A DNA stretch of 57,417 nucleotides from CAZAOY01 sp964486925 (GTDB lineage: Bacteria; Bacillota; Clostridia; Oscillospirales; Ruminococcaceae): contig CAZAOY010000010.1 in the NCBI GenBank assembly GCA_964486925.1, positions 1 to 57,417 of the forward strand, given 5' to 3'. The position numbers and the translations under genes were made by a program. Positions within the stretch are counted from its first letter, which is position 1, and each line of letters starts with the position of its first letter. Shown here piece by piece: positions 16,897 through 25,965 of this stretch. Below the pieces are notes generated by a model. The model searched no databases. It saw only the letters and a list, made by a program, of their open reading frames with translations, and had not been told where the DNA came from.

Positions 16897-19065
16897 ATGA
16901 AAGAGATTTTTAAAGCTAAATGGATAAAATCCGCAACTTTGTTTGAGAACAATTGTCCTGTGTTTTGCAGAGCTGTTACCTGTGATAAAAAGGTTAAAAA
17001 AGCCACGTTGGAAATCACTGGGAAGGGATTATACAATGTGTATATTAATACCGATAAATTAGAAAATTTCGTCTTTGCGCCAGGCTGGACGGTGTATGAC
17101 AAGAGGATACAGGTGCAGGAGTATGATGTTACAAATCTGCTTTCCAGTAGCAATGGTCTGCGCATTGAAGCAGGGGGCGGTTGGGCAGTATCACGACTTG
17201 CATGGGAGGATGCCAAAGGGATCTGGAGCGATGAGATAAAGATTATTGCCGCGCTTTACATAGAATATGAAGATGACACTACACAAACCATAGTGACTGA
17301 CGAAAGCTTTTGCTGTTACAAGTCAAATGTGCTATCAAGTGGATTATATGACGGTGAGGTGGTAGATTATACCTTTAATGATGAAAAGGACTATGGCGTT
17401 ACCGTGGTGGACGACAGCTTAGATGTGCTAATTCCACAGGAAGGCGAGATTATTAAAGAGCAGGAATCCTTTGAGGTTAAAGAGATTATCACCACCCCTA
17501 AGGGTGAACTTGTAGTGGACTTTGGGCAGAATATAACAGGCTATGTAGCTGTGCCTATTAAAGGAAGCCGTGGCGAGGTGATAACCATATCACATGCAGA
17601 GGTACTGGATAGCGAGGGAAACTTCTACACCGAAAACTACCGCTCTGCAAAGGCATTAATCTCTATTACCTGCGACGGCGAGCGCCGCATATACAAACCA
17701 AGCTTTACCTTCTTTGGATTTAGATATATAAGGATTGATAGCGGCAAGGATGCGGTTGATATCGAGAAGATTCGGGCGACTTCCGTCTACTCGGATATCA
17801 AACGTACAGGGGAATTTGGCTGTTCAAATGATATGCTAAATCAACTTTACAACAACATTCTATGGGGACAAAGAGGGAATTTCTTGGATGTTCCTACCGA
17901 CTGCCCGCAAAGGGACGAACGTTTAGGTTGGACAGGGGACGCTCAAGCGTTTATTAAGACCGCTACCTACAACTTCGATGTGCAAAGGTTCTTTAAGAAA
18001 TGGCTTCATGATCTAGCATTAGATCAATTTGAGGACGGACGTATTCCGCACGTTGTGCCTAATGTATTAGGTAAGGATGCTGGGGGTTCTGCGGCATGGA
18101 GTGATGCGGCTACCATCTGCCCGTGGCAGATATATGTAACCTACGGTGACACAGAGGTATTGGCTGACCAGTACGACAGCATGGTGAGATGGGTAGAGTA
18201 TGTAAAGAATAACGGTGATAACCCATATCTTTGGGAGAACGGCACCCATTTTGGCGACTGGTTAGGACTAGATGCAGCGCCTGGAAGCTACAAGGGAAGC
18301 ACCAATGAGGATTTTATAGCTACAGCATTCTTTGCCTACTCCACAAATATACTGATAAAAGCAGGTAAGGTACTGGGTAAAGAGGTATCGGAGTATGATG
18401 ATCTACTTATTAATATAAAGAAAGCCTTCAACGAAAGGTTTGTGGTTGATGGCAAGCTTACAAGCAATACTCAGACGGCTCATGTGCTAGCGCTTCACTT
18501 TAATCTGGTTGAGGATAAGCCATCCATCGCAAAACAGCTTGCGTTACTTGTAAAGCAAAGCGGAAACAAACTAACAACAGGTTTTGTAGGGACTCCATAC
18601 CTCCTACATGCTCTATCGGATAACGGATATGGGGAGCTTGCGTATACATTACTACTACAGACCGAATATCCATCCTGGTTATACCCAGTAACAAAGGGCG
18701 CTACTACCATCTGGGAGCATTGGGATGGAATTAAGCCGGATGGTTCGATGTGGAGTAAGGATATGAACTCCTTTAACCACTATGCATATGGAGCGGTGTA
18801 TGACTGGATGTTTGAGAATATGGCGGGGATAAAGCCTTGCGAGGAGCAACCTGGATTTAGGCATGTACACATCCGCCCTATCCCTGACAAGCGTTTGGGT
18901 TATGCGAAGGCGTCTATACAGACAAAGTATGGTTTAATATGTAGCGGATGGATCTACGACGGAGATATTGTAAACTACAATATCTCAATACCTGAAGGTG
19001 TTACCGCTACCGTTACCATAGGTGAAAGAAGCTTTGATATTGCCTCCGGTAACTACAAGTATTAG
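16897..19065 (+). CDS. GH78 alpha-L-rhamnosidase
   Basis: A 722-residue cytoplasmic glycosidase that removes terminal alpha-L-rhamnose from plant glycosides or polysaccharides. The N-terminal beta domains (KEIFKAKWIKS, FAPGWTVYDKRIQ) match the rhamnosidase N-terminal module. The (alpha/alpha)6 catalytic barrel has the family signature DVPTDCPQRDERLGWTGDAQ (near residue 328), the acidic EDGRIPH region and TTIWEHWDGIKPDGS near 605. ATG 16897 is chosen because GAGGGGGAT precedes it; the longer frame from 16657 has no ribosome site and reads through the promoter. It is shorter than many GH78 enzymes but all signature parts are present. Probably works with the next gene, a sugar-type MFS transporter. 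Confidence 0.92.
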   Translation: MKEIFKAKWIKSATLFENNCPVFCRAVTCDKKVKKATLEITGKGLYNVYINTDKLENFVFAPGWTVYDKRIQVQEYDVTNLLSSSNGLRIEAGGGWAVSRLAWEDAKGIWSDEIKIIAALYIEYEDDTTQTIVTDESFCCYKSNVLSSGLYDGEVVDYTFNDEKDYGVTVVDDSLDVLIPQEGEIIKEQESFEVKEIITTPKGELVVDFGQNITGYVAVPIKGSRGEVITISHAEVLDSEGNFYTENYRSAKALISITCDGERRIYKPSFTFFGFRYIRIDSGKDAVDIEKIRATSVYSDIKRTGEFGCSNDMLNQLYNNILWGQRGNFLDVPTDCPQRDERLGWTGDAQAFIKTATYNFDVQRFFKKWLHDLALDQFEDGRIPHVVPNVLGKDAGGSAAWSDAATICPWQIYVTYGDTEVLADQYDSMVRWVEYVKNNGDNPYLWENGTHFGDWLGLDAAPGSYKGSTNEDFIATAFFAYSTNILIKAGKVLGKEVSEYDDLLINIKKAFNERFVVDGKLTSNTQTAHVLALHFNLVEDKPSIAKQLALLVKQSGNKLTTGFVGTPYLLHALSDNGYGELAYTLLLQTEYPSWLYPVTKGATTIWEHWDGIKPDGSMWSKDMNSFNHYAYGAVYDWMFENMAGIKPCEEQPGFRHVHIRPIPDKRLGYAKASIQTKYGLICSGWIYDGDIVNYNISIPEGVTATVTIGERSFDIASGNYKY

Positions 19066-19151
19066 GGTAATGCTAATATACATATTGTAATAACAAGATT
19101 AAATATACTAAATCTAGTAATAAAGAGGGAGAAACTTTAGGTGTTATGGTT

Positions 19152-19205
19152 TTATGGCGACGCTCTAATTAATATGTTAAGTAGTTATTAGTGGTGTCGT
19201 CATAA
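19152..19205. repeat. Hairpin between rhamnosidase and MFS genes
   Basis: TTATGGCGAC (19152-19161) pairs with GTCGTCATAA (19196-19205) over 10 bp with one G-T wobble, and CTAAT/ATTAG pairs inside. No T-run follows. It lies in a 191-nt gap with no clear promoter and could limit read-through between the two genes. Confidence 0.4.
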
Positions 19206-19256
19206 TTCATACAGATACATATTTTGTGACTTAGATATGTTCCTAATCAATGGTAA

Positions 19257-20447
19257 ATGAATAAAACTTACTTTAAATTTAGCGTTTTACAATGGTTTTT
19301 CTGGTGTTCTAGGGTGTCATTTCCTGCGTTTGCGGCGGTATACTTTTCGAGTGTTGGTCTTACCACCTCGCAGATTGGGTTTGCCCTTTCGATCTCAACT
19401 ATGGCAGGGGTTATAGGGCAGATATTCTGGGGTTACCTGTCGGATAGAAAGCGTTGCTTAAAGGGGCTTACTATCGGGCTTTTACTATCGGTTATTATAG
19501 TGGTGCTTAGCTTTAGTATCTTTAAAAGCTACCAAAGTATCCTTTTATTTATGGCGATACTGGGGTTTGTGCAGATGATACTCCCCTCGTTTTTGGATAC
19601 CTGGATACTTAATGCATTAGCTGAAAAAGCTTCTGATTACTCGCTAATAAGGCAGTGGGGTTCGCTTGGGTACTGCATTCTGTCTTTGTTCTATGGCAAG
19701 ATTATCGAAACCCTAGGGGTTAATATAATGTTTGTCTTTGCAGTGGTAACCGGTCTTACTACTGTAACCATGTGTATTATAATTAAAAAGCCTACCCCTC
19801 ATGTTAAAGATGACAAGGGGGCAGATAAAAGTGAAGCTTCAGCTGAAAAGCTAAGCCTTGGTTCAACCCTTAAAAAGCTTTACAGTAACAAGCGTTACAA
19901 ATTTATCCTAGTGGTAATATTCTTTATCTCGCTGGCATCCTGCTCGTCCATCGCAATGATTCCGATTATTACACGAGAGTTAAAGGGGAGCGATACACTT
20001 ATTGGGATTGTAATCTTTGTTTCGGTAATAACAGAGGTGGTGGCGTTTAGGCTAAATGGACGTTTATCATCAAGGTTTAACGCAAAGCAGTGTTTCCTTG
20101 TGGTATGCGCTATCTGGGCTACACAGTATATTGTTATTATAATGCTGCCGAATGTATATGTATATATGGTGGTAGTACTGTTACAGGGGCTTGCAAATGG
20201 ATTCTACATAATGAACTCAAGGCTGTATCTAGCAGAGATATCACAGCCCGAGATACGAAGTACCGCGATAAGCTATGCGGAGATCCCTACAGTTGCGGCT
20301 AGCAGTATCGGTGTTGCAATATCGGGGGTATTGATCGAAAACTTTGGCGTAGTAGTTATGACAGTAGCCTGTTTGTGTTATGTCGTAATAGGGGGAACGA
20401 TACTATTTTTCAGCATAAAGAAGGATAAAATAACAGAAAGTATATAA
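19257..20447 (+). CDS. MFS transporter (MFS_1-like)
   Basis: A 396-residue major facilitator with about twelve membrane segments, resembling the LacY/nucleoside-symporter-like group (WFFWCSRVSFPAFAAVYFSS start; GQIFWGYLSDRKR loop between helices 2 and 3). The central loop after helix 6 (HVKDDKGADKSEASAEKL) is cytoplasmic and charged. Its place between a rhamnosidase and an AKR-like protein suggests uptake of rhamnosides or their products, which is inference. No clear Shine-Dalgarno precedes the ATG at 19257. Confidence 0.85.
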   Translation: MNKTYFKFSVLQWFFWCSRVSFPAFAAVYFSSVGLTTSQIGFALSISTMAGVIGQIFWGYLSDRKRCLKGLTIGLLLSVIIVVLSFSIFKSYQSILLFMAILGFVQMILPSFLDTWILNALAEKASDYSLIRQWGSLGYCILSLFYGKIIETLGVNIMFVFAVVTGLTTVTMCIIIKKPTPHVKDDKGADKSEASAEKLSLGSTLKKLYSNKRYKFILVVIFFISLASCSSIAMIPIITRELKGSDTLIGIVIFVSVITEVVAFRLNGRLSSRFNAKQCFLVVCAIWATQYIVIIMLPNVYVYMVVVLLQGLANGFYIMNSRLYLAEISQPEIRSTAISYAEIPTVAASSIGVAISGVLIENFGVVVMTVACLCYVVIGGTILFFSIKKDKITESI

Positions 20448-20471
20448 TTATTCTATTAAGGGGGAAGGATT

Positions 20472-21326
20472 ATGTTTTTGCAGTTTCCAAGAACACAGGT
20501 TGGCGGGGTATCTTTACCAAGGATGTTAATAGGCACAAACTGGATTTTAGGTTATAGCCACACAAGCAGTGCGGCGGATAAGCTAATAAAAGCAAAGCAC
20601 AGTCATCTTGATTCAACTTTACCAATGTTTGAGGTGTTTACCCGCCATGGCGTGGATGCGGTGATGGGTCCTGTTGCTTCTAATCCATTTATGTTAGATT
20701 CCATTAAAAACGCTATGCAAAAGCTTGAGCGGGAGCTAATTATAATCGATACACCTGTCATCAACGTGGACGACAGCAGATCGGCAAGGGAAGAAGCCTA
20801 TGCCCAGATTAAGGCTTGTGCAGACGGCGGGGCGAAGTTTTGCCTACTCCATCATTCAAGCGTAGAACAGCTTGTCAACAAGAACAAGCGTACAATCGAC
20901 AGGTTACCCGACTACCTATCAATGGTTCGAGAGTGCGGTATGATACCAGGGCTTTCGGCACACATGCCAGAGTTAATCACCTACAGCGATGACAACGAAT
21001 ATGATGTTTCGACCTACATCCAAATCTTTAACTGTATGGGATTTTTAATGCAGGTTGAGATTGAGTATGTAATTCAAACGATACATAACGCTAAAAAGCC
21101 GGTTATGACGATAAAGCCTTTTGCGGCAGGGCGGGTGTCCCCGTATGTAGGGCTTACCTTTAACTGGAACGCTTTAAGGGAGTGTGACATGATTACGGTT
21201 GGTTGTATGTCGGAGTTTGAAGCGGCGGAGGATATTGAGATATCCTTTGCGGCATTTGAAAAACGTCTGCCCGACCTCGAAGGGCGGGGAAGTCCTGCAA
21301 TCCATCAGGATGTATTTAAACATTAA
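20472..21326 (+). CDS. Conserved-looking protein of unknown function, AKR/TIM-barrel-like
   Basis: 284 residues, not assigned to a named family with confidence. The N-terminus (TQVGGVSLPRMLIGTNWIL) resembles the strand and turn that opens aldo/keto reductases. The C-terminus (CDMITVGCMSEFEAAEDIEI) resembles their cofactor-end segment, and the hydrophobic spacing fits a TIM barrel. The AKR catalytic tetrad Asp-Tyr-Lys-His is not apparent. The SAHMPELITYSDDN and MTIKPFAAGRVSP segments look like barrel strands with functional loops. A GGGGAAGG site precedes the ATG. It is 24 nt downstream of the MFS gene, so the rhamnosidase-transporter-barrel order suggests a role in sugar or glycoside metabolism. 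Confidence 0.55.
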   Translation: MFLQFPRTQVGGVSLPRMLIGTNWILGYSHTSSAADKLIKAKHSHLDSTLPMFEVFTRHGVDAVMGPVASNPFMLDSIKNAMQKLERELIIIDTPVINVDDSRSAREEAYAQIKACADGGAKFCLLHHSSVEQLVNKNKRTIDRLPDYLSMVRECGMIPGLSAHMPELITYSDDNEYDVSTYIQIFNCMGFLMQVEIEYVIQTIHNAKKPVMTIKPFAAGRVSPYVGLTFNWNALRECDMITVGCMSEFEAAEDIEISFAAFEKRLPDLEGRGSPAIHQDVFKH

Positions 21327-21381
21327 CAGTAGTTTTATGCAAAGTACACCTATAATATAGGTGTTATAAAGGAGGATTCAG

Positions 21382-21774
21382 ATGATTAAGGGGATAGCGC
21401 ATATTGCACTTAACGTAAAGGATATGGATGAATCACTAAAATTTTACTGCGACATACTGGGATTTACTAAGGCGTTTAGTATCTTAAACGATAATGATGA
21501 GCCGTGGATAGAGTACATCAAGATGGGTGAAAATCAGTTTATCGAGCTCTTCTATGGTGGAAAGGATAACCCGCCGTCCTCATTTTCGCATGTATGCATG
21601 GAGGTAGAGGGTATGGACGAGGTGGTAGACGGTATTATTAAGCGGGGCGGAAGGCTTGATATCATGCCAAATGTGGGTAAGGATCATAATGTGCAGGCAT
21701 GGATTGTAGATCCGGACGGCAACCGTATAGAGCTAATGGAGTTGTCACCGTTATCACCGCAGAAGAACTGTTAA
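21382..21774 (+). CDS. VOC superfamily protein (glyoxalase-like)
   Basis: A 130-residue vicinal-oxygen-chelate domain protein, related to glyoxalase I and other metal-dependent lyases/dioxygenases. It has two beta-alpha-beta-beta-beta modules: GIAHIALNVKDMDESLKFYC at the start and VQAWIVDPDGNRIELMEL at the end. Metal ligands are likely His in IAHIAL, Glu in FIELFY, His in FSHVCM and Glu in RIELME. The substrate is unknown; methylglyoxal detoxification is one option, as rhamnose breakdown can feed lactaldehyde/methylglyoxal-type chemistry. AAGGAGGATT precedes the ATG. Last gene of the rhamnosidase run. Confidence 0.82.
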   Translation: MIKGIAHIALNVKDMDESLKFYCDILGFTKAFSILNDNDEPWIEYIKMGENQFIELFYGGKDNPPSSFSHVCMEVEGMDEVVDGIIKRGGRLDIMPNVGKDHNVQAWIVDPDGNRIELMELSPLSPQKNC

Positions 21775-21787
21775 TAGTCGGATAGTT

Positions 21788-21820
21788 AAATGTTGCGTTT
21801 TTATAAAAAATGCAACATTT
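21788..21820. terminator. Terminator between VOC and LCP-like genes
   Basis: AAATGTTGC (21788-21796) pairs with GCAACATTT (21812-21820), and T5/A5 tracts pair inside, giving a tall hairpin between convergent genes. Confidence 0.7.
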
Positions 21821-21919
21821 ATACTTGCAGGATTATAGCCCAAAGTATTATGATATATCTTTATCTTCTCCAAAGCATAAACAGCCTACATCCCTAACCA
21901 CAGCTTAGCCAGTGCAGTG

Positions 21920-22858
21920 TTACTGTACTGGCGGGGCAGGTGTGATTAGCGAATTTATTATGGTCTTGTCCGAGTCGCTTAGGGTAATCTCATCCTCTGA
22001 AAAGTCAAAGGTTAGGTCTATAACCTGTACAGTTTGATTATCTAAGAAAAGCTTTTCAATCCCCTTTTCACGAAACTGGATATCAATACTGCTTATATCG
22101 GTTTCGGTGTAGTTAAAGAGCGACTGGTAGAAGGTCTTTAACCTTGCCTTTTCTGCATCGGTATATGCTATGGCAGGTTCGCTTTGGTTATCATCCTTAA
22201 TTCCATTGGACAGGCTGTCCGTAAAGAATACCTTGTTTAGAGCCGCTTTAAACAGCTCATTTTGAAGGGTTAGCCTGTCGGACGGGTGAAGGTTCTCTGT
22301 ATACATAAATCTAGATACGGCATATCCGTCTAGTAGGGTAATACCCTTAGAAAACTCAAAGTCTTGATCCGCTACATATTCAGGGATATCGCAAGGGATA
22401 CCTCCTATATTATATACAATACCGCTTACCCCCTCGTTGTTGGTGCGGATATATCGGTCGATCTTTAATCCAGTGGCGTTCTCTACAGCGTAGACAGCGC
22501 CCATTATGCTCTGGTAGTCATACTGCTCCGAAAGGGTGTCGGTCTTTTCGTCAACAGTCGCAATAAGCTCGCTTGGCAGTGCAAAGGTATAGATAGCGCT
22601 CCTTACTGCGTCATAGTGGATAAGTTGGAATACATCCGCAACATCCCCTTCCTCGGCACAGCTCATATATAGTATGGTAAGATTTTCTTCTATAGTAGGC
22701 TTGTGTTCATAGATAACCTGAGTATTGTTTAGGTTAACCTTTTGGGAATCAACCCAGTTAAATCCCCAAAAAAGTGCAGTTAGCAGTATGACCATACTTA
22801 GCAGTACAGATATTATATATAATGCAAAACGATTTAGCTTTATCTTTTTCAACTTCAT
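21920..22858 (-). CDS. Degenerate LytR-CpsA-Psr (LCP)-like membrane protein
   Basis: 312 residues with one N-terminal membrane helix (YIISVLLSMVILLTALFWGF) and an extracytoplasmic domain. The domain layout matches LCP proteins, which attach teichoic acids or polysaccharides to peptidoglycan: QYDYQSIMGAVYAVENATGL (tetrad helix), NNEGVSGIVYNIGGIPCDIP and LLDGYAVSRFMYTENLHPSD. The family arginines are largely gone: the usual PRD motif reads LPSEL, and the final D..R..RQ stretch reads SDRLTLQNELF. It is therefore probably not a normal LCP transferase. Divergent from argG and likely monocistronic. Confidence 0.6.
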   Translation of the reverse strand: MKLKKIKLNRFALYIISVLLSMVILLTALFWGFNWVDSQKVNLNNTQVIYEHKPTIEENLTILYMSCAEEGDVADVFQLIHYDAVRSAIYTFALPSELIATVDEKTDTLSEQYDYQSIMGAVYAVENATGLKIDRYIRTNNEGVSGIVYNIGGIPCDIPEYVADQDFEFSKGITLLDGYAVSRFMYTENLHPSDRLTLQNELFKAALNKVFFTDSLSNGIKDDNQSEPAIAYTDAEKARLKTFYQSLFNYTETDISSIDIQFREKGIEKLFLDNQTVQVIDLTFDFSEDEITLSDSDKTIINSLITPAPPVQ

Positions 22859-23042
22859 TGTAACAATTACCCTCCAAAACTAGATGGATACGCAGATAGG
22901 TATATTATTACATTTTGTCGGCTATTTATACCGTTTGGGTTGCTGTATTCTATTTTTTGTTGGCATGTAGGTTGGGTAAAATTTAACTGGAAAAATATTA
23001 TATTTATTAGCTTTATTATTAAATTTAACAAATATACATAAT

Positions 23043-23060
23043 AATGAATATTTATGCAAA
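23043..23060 (+). promoter_or_regulatory. ArgR-type operator (ARG box) upstream of argG
   Basis: AATGAATATTTATGCAAA matches the 18-bp ARG box pattern (TGAAT, A/T-rich centre, ATTCA) with one departure in the right half (G for T). It ends 6 nt before the -35 box of the argG promoter, a position expected for arginine-dependent repression by ArgR/AhrC. Confidence 0.65.
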
Positions 23061-23066
23061 AAACAC

Positions 23067-23095
23067 TTGACTTTATGACAGTTTGGGTGTATAAT
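23067..23095 (+). promoter_or_regulatory. argG promoter
   Basis: TTGACT (23067-23072), 17-nt spacer and perfect TATAAT (23090-23095). The leader is about 50 nt to the ATG, with AAAGGAG before the start. The 22859-23066 stretch upstream is A/T-rich and holds no gene. Confidence 0.8.
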
Positions 23096-23150
23096 ATTCA
23101 TATGGAGTATAGAATAAACGAATAATACATAGGTTAAAGGAGTAAAACAG

Positions 23151-24383
23151 ATGGAAAATAACAAGAAAACTTACAAAAAAGTAGTGCTTGCATATTCAGG
23201 AGGGTTAGATACCTCTATTATTATACCATGGCTTAAGGATAACTACGGCTGTGAGATTATCGCTGTTGCAGGCCACGTAGGTCAGTCGGATGAGATTGAA
23301 GGACTAGAGGAAAGAGCACTAAAAACAGGCGCTTCTAAGCTTTACATAGAGGATATTCAAAAGGAATTTGTAGAGGACTTTATCTTCCCGACCTTAAAAG
23401 CAGGGGCGGTGTATGAGAATAAGTATCTGCTAGGTACCTCATTCGCACGTCCGATTATCGGAAAAAGACTGGTTGAGATTGCTATAGCAGAGGGTGCGGA
23501 CGCTATCTGTCATGGTTGTACCGGTAAGGGTAACGACCAGGTGCGTTTTGAGCTTGCAATTAAAGCGTTTGCTCCTGATATGCCAATTATTGCGCCATGG
23601 AGAATCTGGGATATTAAGTCAAGAGATGAAGAGATCGACTACGCTATCGCAAAGCAGGTTCCAATTACACTAACCCGTGAAACCAACTATTCAAAGGATA
23701 AAAACCTATGGCACCTATCTCATGAAGGTCTAGATCTGGAAGATCCGGCTAACGAGCCAGATTATGACAAGATACTAGAACTTGGGGTTTCCCCAGAAAA
23801 AGCGCCGGATAAAGCTACCTATATCACAATAAGCTTTGAAAAGGGTGTGCCAGTGGCAATCGATGGTAAGGCTATGTGCGGGGTTGATTTAATCAATGCG
23901 CTTAATGAGGTTGGCGGAGCAAACGGTATCGGTATTGCGGATATCGTGGAAAACAGACTTGTTGGCATGAAATCAAGAGGTGTGTACGAAACTCCGGGTG
24001 GAACTATCCTGTACCATGCTCATGAAGTCTTAGAATCAATCTGTCTTGATAAAGAAACAATGCACTTTAAGTACCAAGTGGCACAAAAGTATGCCGATAT
24101 CGTATACAACGGTCAGTGGTTTACACCGCTTAGAGAAGCACTTGATGCATTTGTAGACAGCACACAAGCTACCGTTACAGGGGATGTTAAGCTAAAGCTT
24201 TATAAAGGTAACATTATCGATGCAGGGGTAACCTCTAAATATTCATTATATAATGAAGAGTTTGCGTCATTCGGCGAGGATGATGTTTACAATCAGGCGG
24301 ATTCAGCAGGATTTATCAATCTGTTTGGTCTACCTATTAAGGTTAAAGCACTGCTTGATAGAAGCCTTGAAGAAGGCAAATAG
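23151..24383 (+). CDS. argG: Argininosuccinate synthase
   Basis: A 410-residue cytoplasmic enzyme joining citrulline and aspartate with ATP to give argininosuccinate, the penultimate step of arginine synthesis. The N-terminal ATP pyrophosphatase loop LAYSGGLDTSIIIPWL (residues 13-28) is intact. The citrulline/aspartate-binding TSFARPIIGKRLVEIA and CHGCTGKGNDQVRFEL, and the late SRGVYETPGGTILYHAHE, are as in the family, and length is normal. It has its own promoter with an ARG box and a terminator after it, so it is probably a separate transcription unit from argHCJBDF, partly read through. Confidence 0.97.
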   Translation: MENNKKTYKKVVLAYSGGLDTSIIIPWLKDNYGCEIIAVAGHVGQSDEIEGLEERALKTGASKLYIEDIQKEFVEDFIFPTLKAGAVYENKYLLGTSFARPIIGKRLVEIAIAEGADAICHGCTGKGNDQVRFELAIKAFAPDMPIIAPWRIWDIKSRDEEIDYAIAKQVPITLTRETNYSKDKNLWHLSHEGLDLEDPANEPDYDKILELGVSPEKAPDKATYITISFEKGVPVAIDGKAMCGVDLINALNEVGGANGIGIADIVENRLVGMKSRGVYETPGGTILYHAHEVLESICLDKETMHFKYQVAQKYADIVYNGQWFTPLREALDAFVDSTQATVTGDVKLKLYKGNIIDAGVTSKYSLYNEEFASFGEDDVYNQADSAGFINLFGLPIKVKALLDRSLEEGK

Positions 24384-24416
24384 TCTAAAGATTAAATAGG
24401 TATAAAACCTTTTCGT

Positions 24417-24448
24417 AAAACTGCTTTGCTCTAATTCAAAGCAGTTTT
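24417..24448 (+). terminator. Terminator after argG
   Basis: AAAACTGCTTTG (24417-24428) pairs perfectly with CAAAGCAGTTTT (24437-24448): a 12-bp stem with an 8-nt loop, A-rich before and ending in TTTT. It separates argG from argH. No strong promoter for argH is visible in 24449-24576. Confidence 0.75.
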
Positions 24449-24576
24449 GCCGATTAAGGCGTAATAAATGACTTAAAAAATCGCATAAATCCGATAAGTA
24501 TAGGCTTTAAGCGTCTTTCTAAAGTGTTTTTAATTGCGTCTTAGTATTAAAATAAAAGAAAATTTGGGAGAAGTGT

Positions 24577-25965
24577 ATGGCAAAGCTATGGGCGGGAAGA
24601 TTTTCCAAAGAGGTTGACAGCAAGGTAAATGACTTTAACAGCTCCATCCCCTTTGACGCTAGGATGTATAAACAGGATATACTAGGCAGTGTAGCACACG
24701 CTACAATGCTAGGGGATAGCGGCATAATTGATAAATCGGAGTCAGAGAAGATAGTATCACAGCTACTACAGATTCTAAGTGATATAGAGCAAGGTAAGCT
24801 TATTATTGATATGAGCGCAGAGGATATCCACACCTTTATCGAAGGGGAGCTTACCGCACGTATCGGGGATACAGGTAAACGTCTGCATACAGCCAGAAGT
24901 AGAAATGATCAGGTAGCGCTGGATATTAGGATGTACCTAATTGACGAGATTAAACAGGTTACTAAGCTGCTTCGTGGGCTTGTTACCGTGCTTTGCGAGC
25001 TTTCAAAGGAACATGCCGCTACGATAATGCCGGGGTACACCCATCTTCAACGGGCACAGCCTATCACCTTTGGTCACCACCTAATGGCGTATGCACAGAT
25101 GTTTTTGCGGGATATCGACAGAGCGCTTGACTGCTATAAACGTACTAACATCCTACCCCTTGGGAGTGGTGCGCTTGCGGGTACTACCTACCCGCTTAAT
25201 CGGGGGCAGGTGCAGGAGCTACTGGGGTTTAGCGGGGTTACACAAAACAGCCTTGACGGTGTGTCCGACCGTGACTTCTGCCTAGAGCTACTAAGCGTTC
25301 TCTCAATTATAATGGTACATCTATCACGGTTTAGTGAGGAGGTTATCCTATGGTGCTCATGGGAGTTTAAGTTTATCGAGCTAGACGATGCCTTCTCTAC
25401 AGGGTCTAGCATTATGCCGCAGAAGAAGAACCCAGATATAGCGGAGCTCGTGCGTGGAAAGTCTGGTCGGGTGTTTGGGGATTATATGACACTGCTAACG
25501 GTGATGAAGGGGTTACCGCTTGCCTACAACAAGGATATGCAGGAGGATAAAGAGGCGGTATTTGATGCGGTTGATACCGTAAAGATCTGCCTTGAAACCT
25601 TTACCCCGATGATAAAGACCATGAGGGTAATAAAGGATAACATGAGGAATGCGGCGGCAAAAGGGTTTATTAACGCTACCGACTGTGCGGATTATCTGGT
25701 TAAAAAGGGGATGCCGTTTAGGGACGCTTACAAGATAACAGGAGAGCTTGTAGCTTATTGTATCGATAACGATAAAATTTTAGAGAACCTTTCTATCGAG
25801 GAGTACAGACAAAAAAGCGAGATTTTCGGGGATGATATCTACACCGCAATCAGCCTTGATACCTGCGTTAACGAGAGGAATGTACTAGGCGGGCCGTCTA
25901 CGACAAGCGTACTGCGGCAGGTAAAAGAGGTTACAGCTATTCTAGAGGAGGGTGTAAAGTGGTAA
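24577..25965 (+). CDS. argH: Argininosuccinate lyase
   Basis: A 462-residue fumarase/aspartase-fold enzyme splitting argininosuccinate into arginine and fumarate. It starts MAKLWAGRFSKEVD, typical of the family. The signature GSSIMPQKKNPD (near residue 276) carries the mobile catalytic loop. HTARSRNDQVALD and GYTHLQRAQPITFGHH supply other active-site parts, including the catalytic His. GGGAG precedes the ATG. The 3' end overlaps argC by 7 nt. Confidence 0.97.
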   Translation: MAKLWAGRFSKEVDSKVNDFNSSIPFDARMYKQDILGSVAHATMLGDSGIIDKSESEKIVSQLLQILSDIEQGKLIIDMSAEDIHTFIEGELTARIGDTGKRLHTARSRNDQVALDIRMYLIDEIKQVTKLLRGLVTVLCELSKEHAATIMPGYTHLQRAQPITFGHHLMAYAQMFLRDIDRALDCYKRTNILPLGSGALAGTTYPLNRGQVQELLGFSGVTQNSLDGVSDRDFCLELLSVLSIIMVHLSRFSEEVILWCSWEFKFIELDDAFSTGSSIMPQKKNPDIAELVRGKSGRVFGDYMTLLTVMKGLPLAYNKDMQEDKEAVFDAVDTVKICLETFTPMIKTMRVIKDNMRNAAAKGFINATDCADYLVKKGMPFRDAYKITGELVAYCIDNDKILENLSIEEYRQKSEIFGDDIYTAISLDTCVNERNVLGGPSTTSVLRQVKEVTAILEEGVKW

